The translations under genes were made by a program, and so were the position numbers. From Pseudomonas sp. MYb118 (GTDB lineage Bacteria; Pseudomonadota; Gammaproteobacteria; Pseudomonadales; Pseudomonadaceae), in the NCBI RefSeq assembly GCF_040947875.1, contig NZ_JBFRXN010000002.1, positions 1,612,001-1,676,000 on the forward strand: 64,000 bases of DNA, given 5' to 3'. The notes under the pieces are model-generated. The model saw nothing but the letters and a program-made list of their open reading frames with translations, was not told the DNA's origin and ran no database searches. Below are positions 39,217 to 47,159 of this stretch, in pieces; position 1 is the stretch's first letter, and each line of letters starts with the position of its first letter.

Positions 39217-39895
39217 GCACTCCTTTCGGCTTGGGATAGGCTCTATATTTTTAATTGTATTTTTACATGGATATGCTTTGGCAGCCCCTACATCACTGCC
39301 CTACGACGCTTGGAGTCTCGATTTTTTTGCTCCTGACTACATGGATGTATGGATAGAAACGGCAGATGTCGTAGATATCAACAGGCGATTGTTCCGAGGC
39401 GCGGGTAGCGGCATACCTGCAATGGGGTATCCCCGCGCGTTGAGCAAAGGGGTGCCCAAGGAATTTCGAGGTAAACCCGCGGGCTGGAGAGATCACGTAG
39501 GGGGAAAGGGCCGATATGTGATGGGGGCTGATCTGCCTCGCCTCGTCTACGTACGCTGGCAATCCATCGCCGAACCACAAACCTATGAGGCCTATATCGA
39601 GGTTCCGGAATCGGCGCGAAAAACCATGCTCAAGCGTGAAAACGTCTTCTGCCGTGCTGATGACAAGTGGATATTTGATTATCGAAATTTGCTGGTTATC
39701 GGTCTGGCCCCAGGTGGCATCGCCAAGGTGTGGTTAGCAGGGCCCTGCCTGAAATCTACCGAAGTCACTCGCGTCCAAGGCACGATCAATCCCGAAGGCC
39801 CCTACAGAGGGATGTCGAACGGCGAGTACTACGACTTTGAAGAGGAATCCAAAGCCTATGTCGAAAAATTCGGCATTCCCTTTGGAAGCTGGTGA
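39209..39895 (+). CDS. Exported DUF2931-like protein, candidate immunity to the VgrG-Tle1 effector
   Basis: 228 residues from the ATG at 39209, which overlaps the vgrG stop by 8 bp (ATGAATAA), so the two are translationally coupled. The signal peptide ends near YALAAPTS, giving a periplasmic protein without lipobox. The mature start LPYDAWSLDFFAPDYMDVWI resembles Pseudomonas DUF2931 proteins, often found beside T6SS lipase effectors. Tle1 acts on membranes from the periplasm, so a periplasmic inhibitor is expected. The immunity role is inferred from location and coupling. The frame runs 15 codons further upstream inside vgrG, but that part has no signal. Confidence 0.7.
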   Translation: MNKHSFRLGIGSIFLIVFLHGYALAAPTSLPYDAWSLDFFAPDYMDVWIETADVVDINRRLFRGAGSGIPAMGYPRALSKGVPKEFRGKPAGWRDHVGGKGRYVMGADLPRLVYVRWQSIAEPQTYEAYIEVPESARKTMLKRENVFCRADDKWIFDYRNLLVIGLAPGGIAKVWLAGPCLKSTEVTRVQGTINPEGPYRGMSNGEYYDFEEESKAYVEKFGIPFGSW

Positions 39896-39936
39896 GGCTT
39901 TTTCGATATGAATATAAGCACGTTATTGTTCGCGTT

Positions 39937-40012
39937 ATGGCAGCTACGCGTGGGAGACCCTCGGGTCTGCCGATTCCTGGATCGGTCTTGCACACCTACG
40001 CATAGCTGCCGC
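39937..40012 (+). ncRNA. Three-way-junction RNA candidate, C4 antisense-like
   Basis: A long closing stem pairs GGCAGCTACGCGT (39939-39951) with ACGCATAGCTGCC (39998-40010), with a single C-A mismatch. Inside are two hairpins: AGACC-CTCG-GGTCT (39955-39968) and CCGAT-TCCTGG-ATCGG (39970-39985). The layout and the GGGAGACC..GGGTCTGCCG core recall the C4 antisense RNA family of phages and prophages, which I recall from Pseudomonas. The structure is seen in the sequence; the family name and the strand are not certain. It lies 42 bp after the candidate immunity gene. Confidence 0.5.
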
Positions 40013-40068
40013 CTATTTCGAAGTGCAAGCGAAACGGTGTCAATCTCTTAACTCCAGGAGCTACATCA

Positions 40069-40285
40069 ATGATCAAGCCCACCAGAAAACGAAAATACGT
40101 CCCCCTATACAAGCCTCGACTCAAAGAGGCTTCATCCGACAACTGAACGGGCCTTGGATTTCCATTTTCCGAACAACCGTGAAGAAACCAGAAAACCTAT
40201 TGCGACGCTCTACTCCGCAAGCCCGGACGTCTGGAAGGTGGGCGCCCACTCTTTGATTGGAGCGTCCATTTTTCTGAGTCATTAG
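40069..40285 (+). pseudogene. Frameshifted remnant of a DUF6124/DUF3077-like small protein
   Basis: An ATG at 40069 with AGGAG 8 nt upstream opens MIKPTRKRKYVPLYKPRLKE and stops after 25 codons (40144). The adjacent frame continues without a start as TERALDFHFPNNREETRKP, then IATLYSASPDVWKVG, to a stop at 40283. ERALDF followed by a short linker and a TLYSASPDV-like strand is the pattern of small Pseudomonas DUF6124/DUF3077 proteins. A one-base indel near 40141 would join the two into about 72 residues, still shorter than the family's 100 or more. It looks like decay after vgrG-locus rearrangement. Confidence 0.45.
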
Positions 40286-40544
40286 CCTTACTCACCCATC
40301 GCGAAAAAATCTCTCCGATTCCCATCCGTTTTTCCGAAGCACTCGTAGGACGAGTCCGATTCAGTATGGCTAGTCATGAGATATCACACCGCGTTGATAT
40401 GTAACGGCACACACTACCCAGTACATAACTCACCGTCGGCGACCGACATTCAAAGCAGTCCAGTACGGAAGAGTGCAAATAAAACTCGTGAAACCATCAT
40501 TAACCAAATAGCCGTGCACAGTAGATAGGGAGTTAAACCAGATC

Positions 40545-40934
40545 GTGAATAATCTACGATATCTAAAATTCGCTGCGACAGCGGGATGTTATTGGGTCGT
40601 CTTGTACTCGCTGATAGCAAGCGCACCTGCACGGGCCGAGATGTGCAACACCACATGTAGCTTTCCTACCAATCCGTTTGAGAGTACAGCCTCGACCGGA
40701 TTGACGCTTCTCTTCGCAACTGCCGCGTCGTTCAACGCAACATCGGATGCTTCCACAGATAGCCCGTCTAAACATTACACTCAGGCGGTTAAGGACGATG
40801 CAGCCATCTTTATCGCAACCGATCAATCCTTCGATGGACCTATGCTTGAGTCAGCATGGCGCAAGCATCAGCAGCACGATGCTCGTCAAAAAAGCAAAAA
40901 GGCGTTCGCAGAAATGGTGCTGATGACTTACTGA
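40545..40934 (+). CDS. DUF2388-like exported protein
   Basis: 129 residues starting at a GTG (GTGAATAATCTACG); GGGAG lies 12 nt upstream, so start strength is low. A signal peptide (residues 1-31, ending ASAPARA) is followed by a short mature domain with the DUF2388 pattern DDAAIFIATDQSFDGPMLES and a C-terminal KKAFAEMVL segment. These are small Pseudomonas periplasmic proteins of unknown function. Codon and base use (relatively AT-rich) resemble the adjacent T6SS tail region rather than the core genome. Confidence 0.65.
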   Translation: MNNLRYLKFAATAGCYWVVLYSLIASAPARAEMCNTTCSFPTNPFESTASTGLTLLFATAASFNATSDASTDSPSKHYTQAVKDDAAIFIATDQSFDGPMLESAWRKHQQHDARQKSKKAFAEMVLMTY

Positions 40935-41045
40935 GGAACAGCCCAAATTGAAGAGCTTGTAGGAAGCCCCACAGACAGATCCAATATGAATCCGCGTGTG
41001 GGGCCAGTAACGATGTTGACGACACAGGCGATAAAGCGCCCGGAC

Positions 41046-42344
41046 TCAGCGCCCCTTCTTCCAAAGGTAAGCACCCAGCAAAATCCCCACACCGCACAGC
41101 ACGGCCACGTAGTACGCCGGCCCCATTGGACTTTCCTTGAGCAGCAGGCTGACGACCATTGGCGTCAGGCCGCCGAAAATGGCGTAGGCGACGTTGTAGG
41201 AGAAGGACAGGCCGCTGAAGCGGACTACCGGTGGGAACGCCTTGACCATCACGTAGGGGACCGCGCCGATGGTGCCGACCAGCAGGCCGGTCAGGGCGTA
41301 CATCGGGAACAGCCAGTCCGGATGCTCGGCCAGGCTGTGGTAGAAGGTCCAGGAGCTGGCCAGCAAGGCGGTGCAGCCGAACACGAATACGCGGCCGGCA
41401 CCGAAGCGGTCAGCCAGGGCACCGGACAGGATGCAGCCAAAGCTCAGCATGACGATGGCCACGCTGTTGGATTGCAGGGCCGTGGTCGGTGAGAAGTGGT
41501 AGACGGTCTGCAAGACGGTCGGCGTCATCAGGATCAGCACCACGATGCCGGCCGACAGCAGCCAGGTCAGCAGCATGGAGATGACGATCGCCCCGCGATG
41601 GTCACGCAGTACCGCGCGCAGCGGCACTTCTTCGGCCAGGGCCTTGCGCTGTTGCAGTTCGGCGAATACCGGGGTTTCGTGCAGCCAGCGGCGCAGGTAC
41701 ACCGAGAACAGGCCGAACACGCCGCCCAGCAGGAACGGAATCCGCCAGGCGTAATCCGACACTTCCACCGGGGTGTAAATGCTGTTGATGGCCGTGGCCA
41801 CCAGCGAACCCAGCAGAATGCCCGCCGTCAGACCGCTGGTCAGGGTGCCGCAGGCATAGCCAATGTGCCGCTGCGGTACGTGTTCGGAAACGAAGACCCA
41901 CGCCCCCGGCACTTCACCGCCAATCGCCGCGCCCTGGATGACACGCATCAACAGCAGCAGGATCGGCGCCCACATGCCGATTTGAGCGTAGGTGGGCAGC
42001 AGGCCCATGATCAGGGTCGGCACCGCCATCATGAAAATGCTCAGGGTGAACATTTTCTTGCGCCCCAGCAGGTCGCCGAAGTGCGCCATGATGATGCCGC
42101 CCAGCGGCCGCGCCAGGTAGCCGGCAGCGAAGATGCCGAAGGTCTGCATCAGCCGCAGCCACTCGGGCATGTCGGCCGGGAAGAACAGCTTGCCCACCAC
42201 GGTGGCGAAGAACACGAAAATGATGAAATCGTAGAACTCCAGCGCACCGCCCAGGGCGGACAGCGACAGAGTCTTGTAGTCATTGCGGGTCAACGGTCGT
42301 GCGGGTTGGGTCGGCTGCGCGATGCTCGAAGGCGCTGTGGTCAT
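41046..42344 (-). CDS. MFS transporter, metabolite:H+ symporter (MHS) type
   Basis: 432 residues from the ATG at 42344; the frame extends 40 codons upstream with no membrane pattern. There are twelve predicted helices. ALGGALEFYDFIIFVFFATV in TM1 with the acidic residue, ARPLGGIIMAHFGDLLGRKK (the MFS loop 2-3 motif) and LMRVIQGAAIGGEVPGAW are features of the MHS branch (proline/citrate/shikimate-like transporters). The substrate is unknown. It is divergent from the thioesterase gene and borders the T6SS-side accessory region. Confidence 0.85.
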   Translation of the reverse strand: MTTAPSSIAQPTQPARPLTRNDYKTLSLSALGGALEFYDFIIFVFFATVVGKLFFPADMPEWLRLMQTFGIFAAGYLARPLGGIIMAHFGDLLGRKKMFTLSIFMMAVPTLIMGLLPTYAQIGMWAPILLLLMRVIQGAAIGGEVPGAWVFVSEHVPQRHIGYACGTLTSGLTAGILLGSLVATAINSIYTPVEVSDYAWRIPFLLGGVFGLFSVYLRRWLHETPVFAELQQRKALAEEVPLRAVLRDHRGAIVISMLLTWLLSAGIVVLILMTPTVLQTVYHFSPTTALQSNSVAIVMLSFGCILSGALADRFGAGRVFVFGCTALLASSWTFYHSLAEHPDWLFPMYALTGLLVGTIGAVPYVMVKAFPPVVRFSGLSFSYNVAYAIFGGLTPMVVSLLLKESPMGPAYYVAVLCGVGILLGAYLWKKGR

Positions 42345-42704
42345 GGCAAGGCTTCTCTTATGGTCGAATCTGCAACCCCGACAACGCTGGCAGAGGCTTG
42401 GGCAGGTCCGGCACGATAGCAAATTGTTCGAAAAAGCACATAGAGGTGCGTAATTGACGGTCAAAATGAGAACCGGACGGTCGTCGTAGCGTCTATCGAC
42501 CGATATACTCGGGGTCTTGCGACGGTTTTAAGGGTTGCTGTGCGAAAACGCCTGCCGGGATTCAGGCGGTTTCGCAGAGTTTCCCTTCAGGCGCCTTACG
42601 AAAAACGTGACGAACAGAGTATGTTCGGGGCTGAATCGTTTTTCTTCAGACGGCTATTCACCTTGACGTACAGATAAGAGTTACGGGTCAGAGGCACCCC
42701 CGGC
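42345..42704. other. Intergenic region with a strong hairpin, MFS/thioesterase
   Basis: A 14-bp stem with one mismatch, TGCGAAAACGCCTG (42541-42554) with CAGGCGGTTTCGCA (42563-42576), closes an 8-nt loop about 130 bp upstream of the thioesterase ATG. No T run follows at once. It could be an mRNA leader structure or a weak terminator. No regulatory protein site was recognised in the rest. Confidence 0.5.
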
Positions 42705-43109
42705 ATGATAGAGCTCGAACAAGAAGATCCAATCCCCCAGGGCGACCTGGCCTTGCAAATCACCGCGCTCCCGCGTGAAACCAACGGTTTTGGCGATATT
42801 TTCGGCGGCTGGCTGGTCGCGCAGATGGACCTGGCCGGCACGGCAATGGCCAGCAAGGTCGCTGGCGGACGCGTGGCCACTGTTGCCATCGACCGCATGG
42901 CCTTCCTGGTGCCGGTCGCCGTCGGCGCCCAGTTGTCCTTTTACACCCAGGCGCTGGAAATCGGCCGCAGTTCGATCCAGATGATGGTCGAGGTGTGGAG
43001 CGACGATCCGCTGTCGAGCGAATGGCGTAAAGTGACGGAAGCGGTGTTCGTGTTCGTTGCTATCGACGGCAGCGGCCGCACCCGCTCGGTTCCGCCACGG
43101 GCGCGTTAA
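42705..43109 (+). CDS. Acyl-CoA thioesterase (YciA-like hotdog fold)
   Basis: 134 residues, a single hotdog domain. Conserved are NGFGDIFGGWLVAQMDLAG (the active-site Asp/Gly region) and VATVAIDRMAFLVPVAVGAQ. It hydrolyses acyl-CoA thioesters and is likely a broad-range housekeeping enzyme. The substrate cannot be told. A short 56-bp gap separates it from the mutarotase gene, but no pathway link is evident. Confidence 0.88.
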   Translation: MIELEQEDPIPQGDLALQITALPRETNGFGDIFGGWLVAQMDLAGTAMASKVAGGRVATVAIDRMAFLVPVAVGAQLSFYTQALEIGRSSIQMMVEVWSDDPLSSEWRKVTEAVFVFVAIDGSGRTRSVPPRAR

Positions 43110-43165
43110 ACACATCCAGCGTTTTGCGGTCCATTGCAGTCCTGTTCCCGATAGAGAGTGGCCCC

Positions 43166-44065
43166 ATGAGCACGCCCAACGTTGAAGCCGTGAAGCTGAA
43201 TGAACTGAACTGCTGGCGCGTGCGCCACGGTCAGGCCGAATTGCTGGTCGCCCAGCAGGGCGCGCACATCCTCAGTTATCAGTTGGCTGGGCAGCCACCG
43301 CTGATCTGGCTCAACGACGAAGCCGTGTTCAAGACCGGTACCAACATCCGTGCCGGCGTGCCGGTGTGCTGGCCGTGGTTCGGCAACCTGGCGCGCAACC
43401 CGCAGAGTGTCCAGGCGATGCGCACCAGCACCGAGCCTGCCACCGCCCATGGCTTTGTCCGGGCGATGGACTGGGAACTGGCGGGCATCGAGGCCGAAGG
43501 CGACAGCGTGAAGGTGGAGTTCGTCCTGCCTTACCCCGAAGGCGGTTTTCCCGGTTGGCCACATCAGGTGGACCTGAAACTGAGCATTCGCCTGGATGAG
43601 CAACTGCACATCAGTCTGATCAGCCATAACCAGGGCACCGACACGGTCACCCTCAGCCAGGCGCTGCACACCTATTTTGCGGTCAGTGATGTGCGCAACG
43701 TGCACGTCGAAGGGGTCGATGGCCTGAATTACATCGAGACCCTGGAAGACTGGAAAACCAAGCCCCAGGTGGGTGACCTGCGGTTTACCGGTGAAACGGA
43801 CCGGATTTACCTGAACACCCCGGCGAAGCTGGGCATTGTCGACCCGGCCTGGGAGCGGCGCATCGAACTGACCAGCAGCGGATCGCGCTCGGCGGTGATC
43901 TGGAACCCCTGGGTGGATCGCGCGGCGGCGTTCAGCGACATGGCGGACGATGGCTGGCAGCGCATGCTGTGCATCGAGACGGCGAATGTGATGGATGACG
44001 TGGTGACGCTAAAGCCCGGGGCGAGCCATACGTTGGGTGTGAGTCTCGGTAGCAAGCCCCTCTGA
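43166..44065 (+). CDS. D-hexose-6-phosphate mutarotase (YeaD-like)
   Basis: 299 residues from the ATG at 43166; the frame is open 14 codons earlier, without family similarity. Aldose-1-epimerase fold: NIRAGVPVCWPWFGNLARNP is the signature, ATAHGFVRAMDWEL carries the catalytic His, and QALHTYFAVSDVRNVHVEGV carries the second His. VDRAAAFSDM follows later. It equilibrates alpha and beta glucose-6-phosphate. It is followed by a REP doublet. Confidence 0.9.
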   Translation: MSTPNVEAVKLNELNCWRVRHGQAELLVAQQGAHILSYQLAGQPPLIWLNDEAVFKTGTNIRAGVPVCWPWFGNLARNPQSVQAMRTSTEPATAHGFVRAMDWELAGIEAEGDSVKVEFVLPYPEGGFPGWPHQVDLKLSIRLDEQLHISLISHNQGTDTVTLSQALHTYFAVSDVRNVHVEGVDGLNYIETLEDWKTKPQVGDLRFTGETDRIYLNTPAKLGIVDPAWERRIELTSSGSRSAVIWNPWVDRAAAFSDMADDGWQRMLCIETANVMDDVVTLKPGASHTLGVSLGSKPL

Positions 44066-44080
44066 CACCGCCTTGTTGGT

Positions 44081-44175
44081 AACTGTGGGAGCGAGCCTGC
44101 TCGCGATAGCGGTGTGTCAGTCATACTCGAGGCGACTGACACACCGCTATCGCGAGCAGGCTCGCTCCCACAGTT
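44081..44175. repeat. REP doublet, GTGGGAGC type, near-perfect palindrome
   Basis: The two 42-bp arms (44081-44122, 44134-44175) are exact inverted copies starting AACTGTGGGAGCGAGCCTGC, around an 11-bp spacer. It lies between convergent genes and could form a very long hairpin in RNA from either strand. Confidence 0.92.
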
Positions 44176-44200
44176 GTTTTTGGCTAATCGCGCTACGCGC

Positions 44201-44737
44201 CTACAGATCCGACTCCTTCACCACCCGCACCTTCGCCGCATCCAGCGCATAGGCCGCGTCGGCCAGGTCGTTGTTGACCCTCTCGATCTTCAAGGTCCCT
44301 GTCACCCAGAGCGGCGTGTAGATGTCATTGAGCTTCAGGCCCTGCGGATAACGCACCAGCACCAACTGGTTGGGCGGCGGTGGCGGTACGTGGATGCAGG
44401 CGCCCGGATAGGGCACGAGGAAGAACAGCGTGCTGCGGCCCTTGGCGTCGGACTCCAGCGGCACCGGATACCCACCGATGCGGATGTGCTTGTCGTTCAT
44501 CGACGGCACGGTTTTGGTCGAATACATCACCGCCGGCAGGCCCTTGGCCTGTTTCATGCCACCTTTCTGGTCGAAGGTGCCATTGGCTTCGGGGGAGTTG
44601 TGATCAATTTCGGGCATGGCCTCGAGGGCTTTCTGGTCCGACTTGGGCATCAGTTCGAGCCAGTCGGTTTCCGGCAGCTCGCCGGCGTGGGCAAGGCCCG
44701 ATCCCAGTAGAACAAGGGTCAACAAAAGACGGCGCAT
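44201..44737 (-). CDS. DUF3299 periplasmic protein
   Basis: 178 residues from the ATG at 44737. The signal peptide MRRLLLTLVLLGSGLAHAGE is followed by DWLELMPKSDQKALEAMPEI, IRIGGYPVPLES and the conserved FFLVPYPGACIHVPPPPPNQ of DUF3299. It is probably a small periplasmic protein linked to membrane or metal handling in other bacteria; no activity is established. The upstream 14 codons (to 44779) are without similarity. It is downstream of the REP and next to the GlsB-like gene. Confidence 0.8.
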   Translation of the reverse strand: MRRLLLTLVLLGSGLAHAGELPETDWLELMPKSDQKALEAMPEIDHNSPEANGTFDQKGGMKQAKGLPAVMYSTKTVPSMNDKHIRIGGYPVPLESDAKGRSTLFFLVPYPGACIHVPPPPPNQLVLVRYPQGLKLNDIYTPLWVTGTLKIERVNNDLADAAYALDAAKVRVVKESDL

Positions 44738-44825
44738 GAAAGTGCTCGGCAAAAGGGAGGACGGTACAACGCCGAGCATTCTAGCCCTCCCCGCGCATTT
44801 GTCAGAGAGGGCTTTGTCGTGCGAA

Positions 44826-45071
44826 TCAGTTCTTTTTGATCAGGCCGTAGATCACCAGCAAAACGATGGCACCGATCAGCGCGCCGATGAACCCGGCCCC
44901 CTGACCTGCCTGGTAGATGCCCAGGGCCTGGCCGCCATAGGTGGCTGCCAACGAACCGCCAATACCGAGCAGGATGGTCATGATCCAGCCCATGCTGTCA
45001 TCGCCCGGTTTCAGGAACCGAGCCAGCAGGCCGACGATCAAGCCGATAAAGATGGTTCCGATAATTCCCAT
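44826..45071 (-). CDS. GlsB/YeaQ/YmgE family stress-response membrane protein
   Basis: 81 residues from the ATG at 45071 with AAGAGGG at about 7 nt. Three closely packed hydrophobic segments (IGTIFIGLIVGLLARFLKPG, MGWIMTILLGIGGSLAATYG, GFIGALIGAIVLLVIYGLIK) with many glycines match the transglycosylase-associated family. These are small inner-membrane proteins induced by envelope or general stress. No enzymatic residues are visible. Confidence 0.88.
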   Translation of the reverse strand: MGIIGTIFIGLIVGLLARFLKPGDDSMGWIMTILLGIGGSLAATYGGQALGIYQAGQGAGFIGALIGAIVLLVIYGLIKKN

Positions 45072-45179
45072 GGCACTTCCCTCTTGTTTGGTAGATAGAA
45101 GCCTAGTCAGACTTTGGCTTCCTGCCATGAGAGAACGGCGGCCCCTTAATGGTTCCGCCGCTGCCATGCGAAACTGGTA

Positions 45180-46262
45180 TTACTCGGCGATCAGCGCTTC
45201 GACCTTGAGGATCTGCGCGGCCAGCGTTTCGCGGTCGGCGCAACGCAGGTTGGCGTGACCAACCTTGCGCCCGGCCTTGAACGCCTTGCCGTAGTGGTGC
45301 AGGTGGCAATCTGCGATGGCCAGGACTTTTTCCGTCTCCGGCACTTTGCCGATGAAGTTGAGCATGGCGCTCTCGCCGACCTTGGCCGTCGAGCCCAGCG
45401 GCAGGCCAGCCACGGCGCGCAGATGGTTTTCGAACTGGCTGCATTCGGCGCCTTCGGTAGTCCAGTGCCCGGAGTTGTGCACCCGCGGGGCGATCTCGTT
45501 GGCCTTGAGGCCACCGTCAACTTCGAAGAACTCGAATGCCATCACGCCGACGTAATCCAGCTGCTTGAGCACACGGCTGGAATAGTCTTCGGCCAGGGCC
45601 TGCAACGGGTGAGCGGTGCTGGCGACCGACAGCTTGAGAATGCCGCTGTCGTGGGTGTTGTGCACCAGCGGGTAGAACTTCGTCTCGCCATCGCGAGCAC
45701 GCACGGCGATCAGCGAAACTTCGCCAGTGAACGGCACGAAGCCTTCCAGCAGGCAGGCAACGCTGCCCAGTTCGGCGAAGGTGCCGACCACGTCTTCTGG
45801 CGTGCGCAGGACTTTCTGGCCCTTGCCGTCGTAACCCAGGGTGCGGGTCTTCAGCACGGCCGGCAGGCCGATGGCGGCTACGGCGGCGTCCAGGTCGGCT
45901 TGCGACTGGATGTCGGCGAACGCCGGGGTCGGGATCCCCAGGTCCTTGAACATGCTCTTTTCGAACCAGCGGTCACGGGCGATGCGCAGGGCTTCGACGC
46001 TCGGGTAGACCGGGACGAATTGCGACAGGAACGCCACGGTTTCAGCCGGGACGCTTTCGAATTCGAAGGTCACCAGATCGACTTCATCGGCGAGCTGGCG
46101 CAGGTGATCCTGATCGCCGTAATCGGCCCGCAGGTGTTCACCCAACGCGGCTGCACAGGCATCCGGCGCGGGGTCCAGGAAAGCGAAGTTCATGCCCAGC
46201 GGAGTGCCCGCCAGTGCCAACATGCGACCCAGTTGGCCGCCACCGATTACACCGATCTTCAT
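45180..46262 (-). CDS. purK: N5-carboxyaminoimidazole ribonucleotide synthase
   Basis: 360 residues, MKIGVIGGGQLGRMLALAGT, an ATP-grasp enzyme. It converts AIR, ATP and bicarbonate to N5-CAIR in purine biosynthesis. Landmarks are VTFEFESVPAETVAFL, KTRTLGYDGKGQKVLR, the FFEVDGGLKANEIAPRVHNS metal/ATP site and the C-terminal RKVGHANLRC. A long extension of the frame upstream overlaps purE and is not used. It is 11 bp after purE in one operon. Confidence 0.97.
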   Translation of the reverse strand: MKIGVIGGGQLGRMLALAGTPLGMNFAFLDPAPDACAAALGEHLRADYGDQDHLRQLADEVDLVTFEFESVPAETVAFLSQFVPVYPSVEALRIARDRWFEKSMFKDLGIPTPAFADIQSQADLDAAVAAIGLPAVLKTRTLGYDGKGQKVLRTPEDVVGTFAELGSVACLLEGFVPFTGEVSLIAVRARDGETKFYPLVHNTHDSGILKLSVASTAHPLQALAEDYSSRVLKQLDYVGVMAFEFFEVDGGLKANEIAPRVHNSGHWTTEGAECSQFENHLRAVAGLPLGSTAKVGESAMLNFIGKVPETEKVLAIADCHLHHYGKAFKAGRKVGHANLRCADRETLAAQILKVEALIAE

Positions 46263-46273
46263 CGTCAACAACC

Positions 46274-46765
46274 TCAGGCGATACGTGGGTCTGGATTTTC
46301 CAGCACGCTGTCTGTCTGTTCGGCACGGAAGGTTTTCAACACCTTGTGGAACTGCGGGTGCTTGGCGCCCAGGATGCTCGCCGACAGCAGCGCGGCGTTG
46401 ATCGCACCGGCCTTGCCGATGGCCAGGGTGGCGACCGGGATGCCCGCTGGCATCTGCACGATGGACAGCAGCGAGTCGACGCCCGAGAGCATGGCCGACT
46501 GCACCGGCACGCCCAGCACCGGCAGGTGGGTCTTGGCCGCACACATGCCTGGCAGGTGAGCTGCGCCACCGGCACCGGCGATGATCACCTCGATGCCACG
46601 CGCTTCGGCCTCTTCGGCGTACTGGAACAGCAGGTCCGGGGTGCGGTGAGCGGAAACCACCTTCACCTCGTAGGGGATGCCGAGCTTTTCCAGCATATCG
46701 GCGGTGTGGCTAAGGGTGGACCAATCGGACTTGGAGCCCATGATCACGCCAACCAATGCACTCAT
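46274..46765 (-). CDS. purE: N5-CAIR mutase (class I PurE)
   Basis: 163 residues, [20 protein letters not shown], with [19 protein letters not shown] (the catalytic-site His) and the [20 protein letters not shown] segment. It moves the carboxyl group of N5-CAIR to form CAIR. GAGG upstream gives a good ribosome binding site. First gene of purEK; its leader holds a hairpin that may be an attenuator. Confidence 0.97.
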   Translation of the reverse strand: MSALVGVIMGSKSDWSTLSHTADMLEKLGIPYEVKVVSAHRTPDLLFQYAEEAEARGIEVIIAGAGGAAHLPGMCAAKTHLPVLGVPVQSAMLSGVDSLLSIVQMPAGIPVATLAIGKAGAINAALLSASILGAKHPQFHKVLKTFRAEQTDSVLENPDPRIA

Positions 46766-46802
46766 CGTCGTGCCTCTTCTCTCTGGGCGCCCGCAGGCGC
46801 AT

Positions 46803-46836
46803 CAAAAACAACAAGCCACGCAAAATGCGTGGCTTG
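46803..46836 (-). terminator. Terminator-like hairpin in the purE leader
   Basis: A perfect 10-bp stem, CAAGCCACGC (46812-46821) with GCGTGGCTTG (46827-46836), and a 5-nt loop. Read on the minus strand it is followed by TTGTTTTTGAT, giving a U-rich tract. It sits about 40 nt upstream of the purE ATG and no minus-strand gene lies further upstream, so an attenuator is plausible. A GC-rich second stem (GGCCGG...CCGGCC) lies about 15-30 bp upstream. Confidence 0.45.
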
Positions 46837-47159
46837 AATTGTACGAAAAATGGCCGGACAAGCCGGCCGAAGGCCGCGCAGTATACCGCAATAACGCAGA
46901 TAAACAGCCCCCGTTTCGACCATCCGTCATTTGTCGAAACGAACGAAATTATTGACTCGAAAGTCAGCAGATCATTGAGCAAAATACACTAACGATGAAT
47001 AGCCTGCTTACTTGAAGTGGCCAACTAAACAAGCCACAACATTCAACACACTAACTTGGCAATAGCGAGAAATAGACAAGTGCTCGCCACAGGATAATTT
47101 CACGCTTAATTTAGGAACCGCTTCAAATAAAAACAAAACAACTAATGCGGTCTTTGAAA
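46837..47159. other. AT-rich divergent region between purE and the metzincin-like gene
   Basis: A 323-bp non-coding stretch, rich in A and T after about 46,920 in contrast to the flanking core genes. It contains a GGCCGG/CCGGCC hairpin (46852-46868) next to purE. It would hold the purE promoter on the minus strand and the promoter of the plus-strand gene. No operator was recognised. Base composition suggests recently acquired DNA around the following gene. Confidence 0.6.

Noticed and set aside
46710..46982. 90-codon minus-strand frame overlapping the purE start
   Set aside because: It overlaps purE in another frame and spans the leader hairpin; no family features.
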